NCBI GenBank assembly: GCA_046347635.1
Contig: JAXMFT010000001.1
Location: forward strand, 124,001 to 188,000
Direction: 5' to 3'
From: JAGVSZ01 sp019137045
Lineage (GTDB): Bacteria; Pseudomonadota; Gammaproteobacteria; Burkholderiales; SG8-39
Length of the DNA stretch: 64,000 bases
Shown: positions 42,280-50,773 of the stretch, piece after piece
Position numbering within the stretch: position 1 is the stretch's first letter
Layout of the letters: every line of letters begins with the position of its first letter
Program-made: the position numbers and the translations under genes
The notes under the pieces: generated by a model
Told to the model about the DNA's origin: nothing
Database searches by the model: none
The model's input: only the letters and a program-made list of their open reading frames with translations

Positions 42280-43551
42280 CTACGCAAACTCGAACGCGAG
42301 CGCGCCCTTCACGTCGTGGTAGCGCTCGACGAGCTCGCGTCCGTCCATCGCGCCCAGGTTGAGAACCGCGTAGCGGTAGCTGCCGAGCCACTTCACCTCG
42401 CGCTCGAGCTGCGCCCCGGTCTTCACGTACACCATCAGCCGCGCGTCCCGGTAGCGCCGCCGCAGCGCCGCGACGCGGGCGCGGTCGGGAAAGGCCTTCA
42501 GCCGCGGCCGCCCGAACGCGCGCAGCACGAAGCTCGCCGCGTGCCGGTAGCGCCCGCGGCCCTTCACCAGCACCGGCGCGCGCCCGGTCGCGAGCGCGAG
42601 CACCGCGTCGTAGGTGCTGAAGCCCTCCACCTTCTCGTACAGGTCGGCGAACTGGTAGGCGATGCGCGGGTTGACTTCCAGCACGGTCACGCGGTCGGTC
42701 GCCGCGTCGTGGAACAGCTCCACGTTGAACACGCCGTGGTCGAACCCGAGCGCGCGCACCGCCTTCTCGGCGATCGCGGCCATGCGCGCCTGCACGTCCG
42801 CGGGCACCGCCGAGGGGTACTCGAAGCGCTGGAACGCGATCGTGCCCGGGTACATCACCGCGTCGACGATCCCGAGGATGGTCACGGCACCGCCGTGCGC
42901 GATGCCCTCGACCGTGACCTGCGTGCCGGCGAGGACCTCCTCGGCGATCATGTGGTGCGTGTCGACGTCGTAGCCCATCCCGAAGTCGGCCGCGAGGTCG
43001 TTCGCAGGCTGGATCAGCTTCTCCAGGATGAAGCGCTCGAGCGGCCGGAACGTCATCAGGGCCCGCACGTCCTCGAACCGCTCCGCTCGCCGCGCGAGGA
43101 TCGAGTAGGTCGCCTTGACCGGCTTGACGAAGCAGGGGAACGGGAGCCCGACCTCCTCGGCGCGCTGCACGTCGTAGGGGAACACCGCGTAGCGCGGCGT
43201 CGCCTCCGGCACCGCGCGCTCCATCAGCCGGCGCGCGTAGTACTTGTGCTGGGCGGCGAGGATCGCGCGCGGGTCGGCGGTCGGCAGCCCGAGCCGCTGC
43301 GCCACCACCGCGGCGATCAGCGCGCCCCACTGCTCCTCGTTCGAGACCACGCCGGCGAGGCCGGCGTGGCGGTACCTGGCCACGATGCGGTCGATGAAGC
43401 GCCGCGCGTCGAAGAGCGCGAGGCGCACGTTCTCGGGAAAGCGGAAGAGGTCGAAGCCTTCGTAATGAAACCGGTAGCGCGCGCGGTGGCGCGGCGACTC
43501 GAACTCGGCCCGGTCCCACTCGTTGGGGAACAGCACGAGGATCTCTTTCAC
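42280..43551 (-). CDS. ATP-grasp protein of the arsenosugar-type cluster
   Basis: 423 aa. An N-terminal Rossmann-like part (ILVLFPNEWDRAEFESPRHR) is followed by an ATP-grasp domain: AILAAQHKYYARRLMERAVP, PFPCFVKPVKATYSILARRA, then FNVELFHDAATDRVTVLEVNPRI-type metal residues. Such enzymes ligate a carboxylate to an amine or thiol using ATP. Start GTG 43551 overlaps the stop of the glycosyltransferase-like gene (GTGA). It is the last gene of the seven-gene minus-strand operon. The gap 42173-42279 towards the convergent MBL gene holds GGCGCGCC palindromes that could form terminator stems. Confidence 0.8.
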   Translation of the reverse strand: MKEILVLFPNEWDRAEFESPRHRARYRFHYEGFDLFRFPENVRLALFDARRFIDRIVARYRHAGLAGVVSNEEQWGALIAAVVAQRLGLPTADPRAILAAQHKYYARRLMERAVPEATPRYAVFPYDVQRAEEVGLPFPCFVKPVKATYSILARRAERFEDVRALMTFRPLERFILEKLIQPANDLAADFGMGYDVDTHHMIAEEVLAGTQVTVEGIAHGGAVTILGIVDAVMYPGTIAFQRFEYPSAVPADVQARMAAIAEKAVRALGFDHGVFNVELFHDAATDRVTVLEVNPRIAYQFADLYEKVEGFSTYDAVLALATGRAPVLVKGRGRYRHAASFVLRAFGRPRLKAFPDRARVAALRRRYRDARLMVYVKTGAQLEREVKWLGSYRYAVLNLGAMDGRELVERYHDVKGALAFEFA

Positions 43552-44198
43552 CGCTTCTTCTCCCGGTCCTCTCCTGCGGGCATCAGACCGCTCAACAGCG
43601 CGGCCCCGCCCGCTATTCCGTCCCGCACCCGTGCGAGGTCTTCGGGCCGGTCCAGGTCCCACAGCATCGGGAGCTCGCGCCACCGCCAGCCGAGCGCGCG
43701 GAGCCGCGCCCGCTGCTCCTCCATTACGTCCGCGCCCCCCCAGCGGATGCGGGCGAAAGCCGCGGGGTCGATCCGCGCCGCGGCGACGAGCACGTACCCG
43801 CCGTCCGCGGCCGGGCCGAGCGCCGCATCGTACCCGGCCGCCAGCGCTCCGGCGGCCTGGCGCAGGTATTCCGGCGTCATGGCGGGGCAGTCGGCTCCGG
43901 TCAGGACTGCCGGCAGGCGCGCCGCGAGGGCCCGGTGCATGCGGTCGCCGAGGTCGCCTTCGCCCTGCTCGGTCAGCACAGCGCCGAAGCGCGCGGCGCG
44001 CGCCGCGAAGAACGGGTGCGAGCGGTCCGGCGCGCAGCACAGCTCGACCGGGCCGAGCGCGGCGGCGCAGGCGGTTTCCAGCGCGCGGTCGACCAGGCGC
44101 TCGTGCAGCCGCGCCGCCCCCACCGCGCCCAGCGCGGGCACGAGCCGGGTCTTGACCGCGCCGGGCACCGGGGCCTTGGCGAACACGATCACGCGCAT
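43548..44198 (-). CDS. DUF2064/TIGR04282 nucleotidyl/glycosyltransferase-like protein
   Basis: 216 aa. MRVIVFAKAPVPGAVKTRLV is the CofC-like N-terminus, VLTGADCPAMTPEYLRQAAG the metal-binding stretch and AALGPAADGGYVLVAAARID the sugar/nucleotide site. The family (TIGR04282) is annotated as linked to arsenosugar biosynthesis because it sits beside ArsS genes. Start ATG 44198; the frame upstream to 44387 is Arg-rich shadow. Between the family-2 glycosyltransferase and the ATP-grasp gene. Confidence 0.88.
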   Translation of the reverse strand: MRVIVFAKAPVPGAVKTRLVPALGAVGAARLHERLVDRALETACAAALGPVELCCAPDRSHPFFAARAARFGAVLTEQGEGDLGDRMHRALAARLPAVLTGADCPAMTPEYLRQAAGALAAGYDAALGPAADGGYVLVAAARIDPAAFARIRWGGADVMEEQRARLRALGWRWRELPMLWDLDRPEDLARVRDGIAGGAALLSGLMPAGEDREKKR

Positions 44199-44233
44199 CG
44201 GGGCCGGGATTCTGGCCGAACGGGGGCGGCCGC

Positions 44234-44920
44234 TCAACGCGGGTGGTGCCGATAGCGCTCGGCCAGACGCTCGGGCGACGCCCCGAGGAAGTAGCGCAGG
44301 CGCAGCCACCACATGAGCACGACGATCCGGAGCACGCCGCGCGCTTCCCAGCGCCGCCCGGAGGTGGTGGCCCGCTCGCGCAGGCACAGCGGCGCCGAGA
44401 CGCGCTTCAGGGCGGCGCTCAGCGCGACGTCCTCCATCAGGGCGAGCGGCGGAAACCCGCCCACCGCCGCGAACGCGTCGCGGCGCACGAAGATCGCCTG
44501 GTCACCGGTCGCGATGCCGGTCCAGCGCGAGCGCGCGTTCATGAGCGCGCCCACGAGCCCCAGCAGCGGGTGCCGGCCGTCGATGCGCACGTCGAAGCGC
44601 CCCCAGGCGCGGCCGCTGCCCGCGAGACCTTCGAGCACGAGCCGGTCGGCGCGCGGCGGCAGGCGCGTGTCGGCGTGCAGGAAGAGCAGCACGTCGCCGC
44701 TCGCGAGCCGCGCCCCGGCGTTCATCTGGCTCGCGCGCCCGCGCGGCGCGGCGGCGACGCGGTCGGCGCGCGGCGCCGCGAGGTCCGGCGTGCCGTCGTC
44801 GCTCCCGCCGTCGATCACCAGCACCTCGTGCCCGGCCGCGCGCAGCGGCGCGAGCGCCGCGAGCGCCGCGGCGATGCCGGGCGCCTCGTTCAGCGTGGGG
44901 ACGACGATCGAGAGCCGCAT
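44234..44920 (-). CDS. TIGR04283 family glycosyltransferase (GT2 fold)
   Basis: 228 aa. MRLSIVVPTLNEAPGIAAAL, VIDGGSDDGTPDL and LLFLHADTRLPPRA are the GT-A motifs, with GDQAIFVRRDAFAAVGGFPP and LMEDVALSAALK as the acceptor/catalytic part; the C-terminus has a short membrane-associating segment (GVLRIVVLMWWLRLRYFLGA). Assigned to TIGR04283, usually paired with TIGR04282 and ArsS. It lies 18 nt behind the DUF547 gene. Confidence 0.9.
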   Translation of the reverse strand: MRLSIVVPTLNEAPGIAAALAALAPLRAAGHEVLVIDGGSDDGTPDLAAPRADRVAAAPRGRASQMNAGARLASGDVLLFLHADTRLPPRADRLVLEGLAGSGRAWGRFDVRIDGRHPLLGLVGALMNARSRWTGIATGDQAIFVRRDAFAAVGGFPPLALMEDVALSAALKRVSAPLCLRERATTSGRRWEARGVLRIVVLMWWLRLRYFLGASPERLAERYRHHPR

Positions 44921-44938
44921 CGCGGCGGGGCCGGGCGC

Positions 44939-45772
44939 TCAGCGCTGCGCGTCGTTCAGCGACCAGTCGTACTCGAGGAAGGCGAGCGGCGCCTTGCCCT
45001 CCGCGACGAGCCTCTGCGCGGCCGGATCGTCGCTAAGCAGCTTCGCGTAGCGCGCGAAGTACTGCTCGCGCGACCGGATCGGCGCGGCCTTCCCGTCGAG
45101 CCCGCGGTAGCCGCTCGTCCAGTCGTCCCTGAACCAGTCGAAGATCCGCGACACTTCGAGCCGCCCCTGCTGCGCATCGTAGCGGTTGCGCGAGCGGTCG
45201 GAGAGGAACCGCACCGCCTGCTCCTCGAGCTGCGCGTCCAGCCGCGCGGCGACGTAGGCCTCCTCGCGCAGCATCGGGCAGCCGATCGAGGCGCAGTTGA
45301 GCGCGAAGTGCACGCGCGGCTCGTCGTAGGCGCCCCTGGCGCGCAGCAGGTCGTGCTCGATGCGGTCGAGGGTGCCTGCGCGACCGAGCAGGGTGAAGAA
45401 CCGGTCCTTGAAGGGATTGCCGAACACCTTGCCGAAGTCCCAGATCGACTTGAGGTCGGGGTAGCGGGTGAGGATCTTCTCGACGGTGTAGGCGTTGTAG
45501 GCGTTGATGAGGAAGCTCATCCGCTGCGCCTTCGACCAGCCGTTGAACTGCGCCTCGCTCACTCCCGAGAGCGAGTCGAGGTAGGCCTCGAGCGCCGCGC
45601 GGTCCCGGGCGAACCCCGCGTAGCGCACCTGCGAGGCCTTGCCGCCCTCGATCACCACGACGTGCTTCCCGAGCAGCGCGCTCCACGCGGCGTGCGCGTG
45701 GTCGAACTGCGCGCAAACGGCGCCGAACGGCGCCGCCGCGAGCAAGACGACGGCCAGGAACCTGCGGATCAT
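44939..45772 (-). CDS. DUF547 secreted protein
   Basis: 277 aa with a signal peptide (MIRRFLAVVLLAAAPFGAVC, cut near CAQ; the Cys could allow a lipoprotein). FLINAYNAYTVEKILTRYPD and VHFALNCASIGCPMLREEAY are diagnostic of DUF547, a papain/transglutaminase-like fold with a candidate Cys (NCASIGCP) and His (VHFALN). ATG 45772 overlaps the upstream gene stop (ATGA). Common neighbour of ArsS-type genes; function unknown. Confidence 0.9.
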   Translation of the reverse strand: MIRRFLAVVLLAAAPFGAVCAQFDHAHAAWSALLGKHVVVIEGGKASQVRYAGFARDRAALEAYLDSLSGVSEAQFNGWSKAQRMSFLINAYNAYTVEKILTRYPDLKSIWDFGKVFGNPFKDRFFTLLGRAGTLDRIEHDLLRARGAYDEPRVHFALNCASIGCPMLREEAYVAARLDAQLEEQAVRFLSDRSRNRYDAQQGRLEVSRIFDWFRDDWTSGYRGLDGKAAPIRSREQYFARYAKLLSDDPAAQRLVAEGKAPLAFLEYDWSLNDAQR

Positions 45773-47973
45773 GCCTTTCCTCCGCTGGCCGGCGGCGTGG
45801 GCTGCGCCGGTCCGGTCGCGTCGCCGCCGCGCATCCACGCGTGGTAGCGTTCCACCCACTTCAGCACCCCCTGGGGGGCGTGGGCGCGCTTCCAGTTGCC
45901 GGCGGCGTACTTGTTCGCCTCTACGAGCGTCGGGTAGATGTGGATGGTGCCGAGGATCTCGTTCAGCCCGATCCCGTGCTTCATCGCGGTGATGTATTCG
46001 ATGATCAGGTCGCCGGCGTGCTCGCCCGCGATCGTCACCCCGAGAATCCTGTCCTTCCCCGGCACGGTGAGCACTTTGACCACGCCCGCGGCCTCGCCGT
46101 CGGCGATCGCGCGGTCGAGGTCGTCCAGGCCGTAGGTGGTGACCTCATAGGCGATCCCCTTCTCCTTCGCCTCGGTCTCGTTCAGGCCGACGCGCGCCAC
46201 CTCCGGCTCGGTGAAAGTCGCCCACGGAATCACCGAGTAGTCGACTTTGTATCTCCTGAACCGCCCGAAGAGCGCGTTCACCGCGCAGTACCACGCGGTG
46301 TGGGCGGCGGTGTGGGTGAACTGGTACGGCCCGGCGACGTCCCCGCAGGCGTAGATGTTCGGGTAAATCGTCTGCATGTACTCGTTCACCTCGATGGTGC
46401 GGCTCTTCGTCACCGGGATGCCGAGCGCGTCGAGCCCGTAGCCCGCGGTGCGCGCGACGCGGCCGACCGCGCACAGCAGCACGTCGAACGGGAGCTCCAG
46501 GTCCTTCCCGTCGTGCTCGGCGACCATGATCTTCTCGCCGTTCACGACCTTGAACGCCTTCGCCTTGGTGTTCACGCGCACGTCGACGCCCTCGGCACGG
46601 AACCGGCGCGCCACCATCTCCGAGATCTCCAGGTCCTCGCGGATCATGATGCGCGGCAGCATCTCCACCTGCGTCACCTTCGATCCGAAGCGCGCGAAGC
46701 ACTGCGTGAGCTCCGACCCGATCGGCCCGCCGCCGAGCACGATCAGGCGCCGCGGCAGCTCGGTGAGCGCCCACACGGTGTCGGAGGTGACGCAGCCGAC
46801 CTCCTCGATGCCGGGGATCGGCGGCACGAACGGCGCGGCGCCTGCGGCAATCACGATCGAGCGCGTCGTCAGCGTCTGCCGCGCCCCGTCCGCGCGCGCG
46901 ATCTCCACGCTCCACGGCGAGGTCATCTTCGCCTCGCCCTGCACCACGTCGACGCCGAGGCCGGTGTAGCGCTCGACCGAGTCGTGCGGCTCGACCGTCT
47001 TGATGACGCGATGGACGCGGTCCATCACGTCCTTGAAGGAGAAATCGGCCGAGGCGGTGCGGATGCCGAACTCGCGCGCGCGCTGCACGTGCGAGAGGAA
47101 CTTCGCCGAGCGGATCAGCGCCTTCGAGGGCACGCAGCCGAAATTCAGGCAGTCGCCGCCCATCCTGTGCTTCTCGACCAGCGTCACCTTCGCCTTGACG
47201 GCGGCGGCGATGTACGCGGCCACGAGCCCCGCCGCGCCCGCGCCGATCACCACCATGTTGCGGTCGTAGCGCGCCGGCTTCGTCCAGCGGGCGTACACCT
47301 TGCGCGCCTTCAGCGCGTCGACGATCCTCTTCGCGATCAGGGGGAAGACCCCGAGCAGCGCGAACGACCCGATCAGCCCCGGCGACACCAGGCCGGCGAG
47401 CGACTCGATGCGCGCGATCTGCGTGCCGGCGTTCACGTACACGATCGTGCCGGCGAGCATGCCGAGCTGGCTCACCCAGTAGAAGGTGCGCGTCCGCATC
47501 GGCGTGAGGCCCATCACCAGGTTGATGACGAAGAACGGGAACGCCGGCACCAGGCGCAGCGCGAAGAGGTAGAACGCGCCCTCCTTCTCGACCCCGCGGT
47601 TGACCGCCGCGAGCTTGTCGCCGAACCGGCGCTGGATCGCGTCGCGGAAGAGGAAGCGGCTGGCGAGAAAGGCGAGCGTCGCGCCGATCGACGCGGCGAA
47701 CGAGATGATGACGGTGCCCCACGACAACCCGAAGACCGCGCCGCCGACGAGCGTCATGAGCGCCGCGCCCGGCAGCGAGAGCCCGGTCACCGCGACGTAG
47801 AGGGCGAAGTAGACCGCCGCGGTCCGCAGCGGGTGGGCGCGGAAGTAGGCGTCGATCGCGGCCTGCTGCTGCTTGAAGAACTCCAGGCTGAAGAAGCGCC
47901 CGAGATCGAAGGCGAAGAACGCCGCGATCAGCGCTGCGAGCGCGATCAGGACTGCGACGCGGCCCTTGCCCAT
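45769..47973 (-). CDS. Fusion of TVP38/DedA-like membrane domain and mercuric-reductase-like flavoprotein
   Basis: 734 aa. Residues 1-220 are a VTT/SNARE-associated (TVP38/TMEM64) membrane domain with about six helices (SLPGAALMTLVGGAVFG; RLVPAFPFFVINLVMGLTPM). From 240 a pyridine nucleotide-disulfide oxidoreductase follows: VVIGAGAAGLVAAYIAAAVK, redox disulfide GGDCLNFGCVPSKALI (Cys275, Cys280), GAAPFVPPIPGIEEV, LGGGPIGSELTQCFARFGSK, and the C-terminal active-site HIYPTLVE. The protein thus puts a disulfide reductase on the membrane. The family is a known fusion near ArsS genes. It follows the phosphoesterase by 79 nt. Confidence 0.93.
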   Translation of the reverse strand: MGKGRVAVLIALAALIAAFFAFDLGRFFSLEFFKQQQAAIDAYFRAHPLRTAAVYFALYVAVTGLSLPGAALMTLVGGAVFGLSWGTVIISFAASIGATLAFLASRFLFRDAIQRRFGDKLAAVNRGVEKEGAFYLFALRLVPAFPFFVINLVMGLTPMRTRTFYWVSQLGMLAGTIVYVNAGTQIARIESLAGLVSPGLIGSFALLGVFPLIAKRIVDALKARKVYARWTKPARYDRNMVVIGAGAAGLVAAYIAAAVKAKVTLVEKHRMGGDCLNFGCVPSKALIRSAKFLSHVQRAREFGIRTASADFSFKDVMDRVHRVIKTVEPHDSVERYTGLGVDVVQGEAKMTSPWSVEIARADGARQTLTTRSIVIAAGAAPFVPPIPGIEEVGCVTSDTVWALTELPRRLIVLGGGPIGSELTQCFARFGSKVTQVEMLPRIMIREDLEISEMVARRFRAEGVDVRVNTKAKAFKVVNGEKIMVAEHDGKDLELPFDVLLCAVGRVARTAGYGLDALGIPVTKSRTIEVNEYMQTIYPNIYACGDVAGPYQFTHTAAHTAWYCAVNALFGRFRRYKVDYSVIPWATFTEPEVARVGLNETEAKEKGIAYEVTTYGLDDLDRAIADGEAAGVVKVLTVPGKDRILGVTIAGEHAGDLIIEYITAMKHGIGLNEILGTIHIYPTLVEANKYAAGNWKRAHAPQGVLKWVERYHAWMRGGDATGPAQPTPPASGGKA

Positions 47974-48052
47974 GCTGTCCCCCTAGTCTTCCACGCTGCG
48001 AGGTGGCACACCTCCTCGCGCTCCCCGAAGCCGGGAAACCTGCGGTTTCAGC

Positions 48053-49004
48053 TCAGGCAGTCGCAGCATTCTGTCGCGGTGCGGCGGGGCTCCTTACTGC
48101 GCGGCGCACGGCCTGGCCGGGATCGTAGCCCGGTCCGTCGGTGATCCGCTTCCGGTAGGACACCGCGGCCGGCGACCCCGCCGGCCACAGGCGGTCGAAG
48201 TGCGCGCGCCAGCGCGCGTGGTCGTAGCGGACCGCGAGCGTCTCGACGACCACGGGCCCCACCCGTTCGCCGTACAGCGCGTCGGCGCGGGCCGCGGTCG
48301 CGATGCGCGTGACCAGCCCGTAGCGCGTGCCGCGGAAGTTCGGCATCCCGGCGGCGCCGTTGTTCGCGATCACGCCGCGCGCCGAGCGGTAGGTGACCGG
48401 GAGGCAGGTGTGGCTCGAGGCGAACACGCTCACGTCGGCGGCGTCGAATGCGCGCTCGATCGCCGCCTCGGCGAGGTCGGCCGCGCCGAAGCGCCAGCCG
48501 GCGAGCGACCAGGCGTCGCCGTGCACGATCGCAGCGCCGCCGACCGCGGCGACCGCGTGCATCGGCAGCGCGCCGAGGCGCGCGCAGGTCCGGAAACCCG
48601 CGCGCGGTCGCGCGCAGTCGACCGAGGATCGCGTTCGACCGCTCCACGTCGGCGTCGCCGACGTACTCCGGGTAGGCGCAGCCGCACCCCGCCTCGTCGC
48701 CGTCGTGCGCGACCTCGGTCTCGACGTTGCCGCGCAGCGCGACGTGCCCGAGCACTTCCGCGTTGAGCGCGGCGAACCCGCCGGGTTCGACGTCGAACCA
48801 GTTGAAGTCGCCGTTGAAGACGAGCGTCGGGGCGGGCGTCTCCTGCGCGGCCAGCGCCAGGATCGACGCGAGCGCGAAGGGGTTGCCGTACAGTCCGCCG
48901 ATCGCGTACAGCGTCTCGGCCTCGATCTCCGGCGGCCGGCGGAACACCTCCGGCGAGTACCGGTAAGCGAGCGGACAGTTGCGGCCGGGCGCGGGGGCGC
49001 TCAT
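48053..49004 (-). pseudogene. Metallophosphoesterase-like gene, frameshifted in a GC repeat
   Basis: Intended product about 317 aa. Frame 1 starts MSAPAPGRNCPLAYRYSPEV (ATG 49004, ATGA overlap with arsS) and has YAIGGLYGNPFALASIL, PTLVFNGDFNWFDVEPGG and GHVALRGNVETEVA, the calcineurin-like 'GDxxG / NGDxxW / GN' pattern, up to GRLRATARGFPDL. It then turns into Arg-rich nonsense. A second frame resumes with LGALPMHAVAAVGGAAIVHG, VFASSHTCLPVTYRSARGV, NNGAAGMPNFRGTRYGLVTR and runs to 48053. The switch falls at the repeat GCGCGCGC (48578-48585); adding one GC unit, or removing one base, restores frame. May be a sequencing/assembly slip or phase variation. Confidence 0.82.
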
Positions 49005-49972
49005 CGCTCCTGCGCGAGCGCGCCGCCGCAGCTGGAACCCTGCCCCGCGGTGCAGCCGAAGCAGTGCTCGGCCACCGCGATCGGGTTGCCTTCGAGGTCG
49101 CGCCCGAGGAGGTCGGCGAGCCGCGTGCGGCGCCGCCCGTCGAGCGCGAGCGGCAGCCCGAGCATCTGGTTGAAGTCGCAGTCGTAGACGTAACCCTGCC
49201 AGTCGACCGACAGCAGCGTGCGGCACATCACGTGCGCGAGGTTCTCGTCGCGGTGGCTGTCGCGCAGCAGGCGCAGGTACGCGTTGAACTGCCCCTTCGA
49301 GATCAGCGTCGAGCCGAAGCGCGCGATCGGCATGTTCGCGAGCGTGTAGAGGCGCGTGAACTCGACGCCGTACTGCGCGCGCAGATGCGCCCGGTACGCG
49401 TCCTCCAGCGGCGCCTGCGCCGGCGGCAGCACCGGCCCCTGCGGGTTGTAGACGAGGCCGACCTCCAGGCCGCTGCCGGGGCGCGCGTAGCCGAGCGCGT
49501 TCAGCCTGCGCAGACCCGCGATGCTCGCGTGGAAGACGCCCTTGCCGCGCTGGCGGTCGACGTTGTCCTCGAGGTAGCACGGCAGCGAGGCGACCACCTC
49601 GACGCGCTGCGCGGCGAGGAACTCCGCGAGGTCCTCCTGCCCCGGCGCGCCGAGGATGGTCAGGTTGCAGCGGTCCATGACGTGCACGCCCAGTCTGCGC
49701 GCTTCGGCCACGAGGTAGCGGAAGTTCGCGTTCAGCTCGGGCGCCCCGCCGGTGATGTCGAGCCGCCGCACCCCCGCGGCGCGCAGGAACGCGAGCACGG
49801 TGGCGGCCACGTCGCGCCCCATCTCCTCGGTGCGATGCGGCCCGGCGTTCACGTGGCAGTGGACGCAGGACTGGTTGCACCGGTAGCCGACGTTGACCTG
49901 CAGCGTCTCCAGGCGGCCGCGGGCGATGGCAGGGAAGTCGGAATCCCGCAGGAGCGGCAGGGTTGCGTGCAC
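49001..49972 (-). CDS. arsS: ArsS-type radical SAM protein (arsenosugar biosynthesis family)
   Basis: 323 aa. The radical SAM cluster motif is Cys32-x3-Cys36-x2-Cys39 (YRCNQSCVHCHVNAGPHR), then LDITGGAPELNANFRYLVAE. The C-terminal Cys-rich DUF3641 domain has SVDWQGYVYDCDFNQMLGLP and HCFGCTAGQGSSCGG. This is the TIGR04167 family, tied in cyanobacteria to making arsenosugars from dimethylarsenate. Start GTG 49972 has GAGGAG 5 nt upstream. First gene of arsS-phosphoesterase-TVP38/FAD fusion-DUF547-GT2-DUF2064-ATP-grasp. ArsM, which makes the methylated arsenic precursor, is not in the window. Confidence 0.92.
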   Translation of the reverse strand: MHATLPLLRDSDFPAIARGRLETLQVNVGYRCNQSCVHCHVNAGPHRTEEMGRDVAATVLAFLRAAGVRRLDITGGAPELNANFRYLVAEARRLGVHVMDRCNLTILGAPGQEDLAEFLAAQRVEVVASLPCYLEDNVDRQRGKGVFHASIAGLRRLNALGYARPGSGLEVGLVYNPQGPVLPPAQAPLEDAYRAHLRAQYGVEFTRLYTLANMPIARFGSTLISKGQFNAYLRLLRDSHRDENLAHVMCRTLLSVDWQGYVYDCDFNQMLGLPLALDGRRRTRLADLLGRDLEGNPIAVAEHCFGCTAGQGSSCGGALAQER

Positions 49973-50212
49973 GCGTTCTCCTCGTCGTGGTCGATCTCTG
50001 CGCGCGGCCGGTCGCGGCCGGCGCGGGGCGTACCTTAGCAGCGTCCGCGTCCATGAGTCGCGCGTCCGCGCGAATCCTTGCGCCGGACGGACGCGCGCCG
50101 GCGCGGGCGGCACCGCCCGGTGCTCCAGGTACGCGCGCGCGGCGGCGCCGGATGCACCGCCCTCGTCCCGACCGGGCGCGGGAAAACGGCCGGAGGGCGC
50201 GACCGCGCGTGC

Positions 50213-50227
50213 TATATTTTCCCGGCC
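50213..50227 (+). promoter_or_regulatory. Possible promoter giving a nearly leaderless pduO mRNA
   Basis: TATATT (50213-50218) is the only good -10 in the 255-nt divergent gap between arsS and the adenosyltransferase gene (49973-50227). A transcript would start near 50225, about 3 nt before the ATG at 50228; no Shine-Dalgarno precedes that ATG. There is no clear -35. The rest of the gap holds no gene or repeat I can support. Confidence 0.4.
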
Positions 50228-50773
50228 ATGGGTCATCGCCTCTCGAAGATCACGACGCGCACCGGCGATGGCGGCGAGACCGGCCTCGCCGACGGGTCGC
50301 GGGTGGCGAAGGACAGCGCGCGCATCGCCGCGCTCGGCGAGGTGGACGAGCTCAACTCCGTCCTCGGCGTGCTGCTCGCCGAGGCGCTGCCCGACGAAGT
50401 GCGCGCGGCGCTCCTCGAGGTCCAGCACGATCTCTTCGACCTCGGCGGGGAGCTCGCGCTCCCGGGCCAGGCCCTGCTCGCCGACGCCCACGTGCGCCGC
50501 CTCGAGCGGCTCACCGAGCGCTTCAACGCCGAGCTCGCGCCGCTCAAGGAGTTCATCCTCCCCGGCGGCGCGCGGCCCGCGGCGCTCGCGCACCTCGCGC
50601 GCACCGTGTGCCGGCGCGCGGAGCGCGCGCTCGTCGCGCTCGCCCGCACCGACGCGGTGACCGCGCCCGCGCGCGTCTATCTCAACCGGCTCTCCGACCT
50701 CCTCTTCGTCCTCGGCCGCACGCTCAACCGGGCGGCGGGCGGCAACGACGTGCAGTGGCGGCGCGACCGGTGA
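50228..50773 (+). CDS. pduO: ATP:cob(I)alamin adenosyltransferase, PduO type
   Basis: 181 aa. MGHRLSKITTRTGDGGETGL is the ATP-binding N-terminal motif; VDELNSVLGVLLAE, VQHDLFDLGGELA and TAPARVYLNRLSDLLFVLGR are family signatures of the five-helix adenosyltransferase. It makes adenosylcobalamin from cob(I)alamin and ATP. The stop overlaps the GTG start of the ECF sigma gene (GTGA), an unusual operon partner. Confidence 0.93.
   Translation: MGHRLSKITTRTGDGGETGLADGSRVAKDSARIAALGEVDELNSVLGVLLAEALPDEVRAALLEVQHDLFDLGGELALPGQALLADAHVRRLERLTERFNAELAPLKEFILPGGARPAALAHLARTVCRRAERALVALARTDAVTAPARVYLNRLSDLLFVLGRTLNRAAGGNDVQWRRDR

Noticed and set aside
41353..44316. A 987-codon plus-strand frame opposite the ATP-grasp and DUF2064 genes
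   Set aside because: GC-driven shadow; composition and lack of motifs fit an antisense frame.
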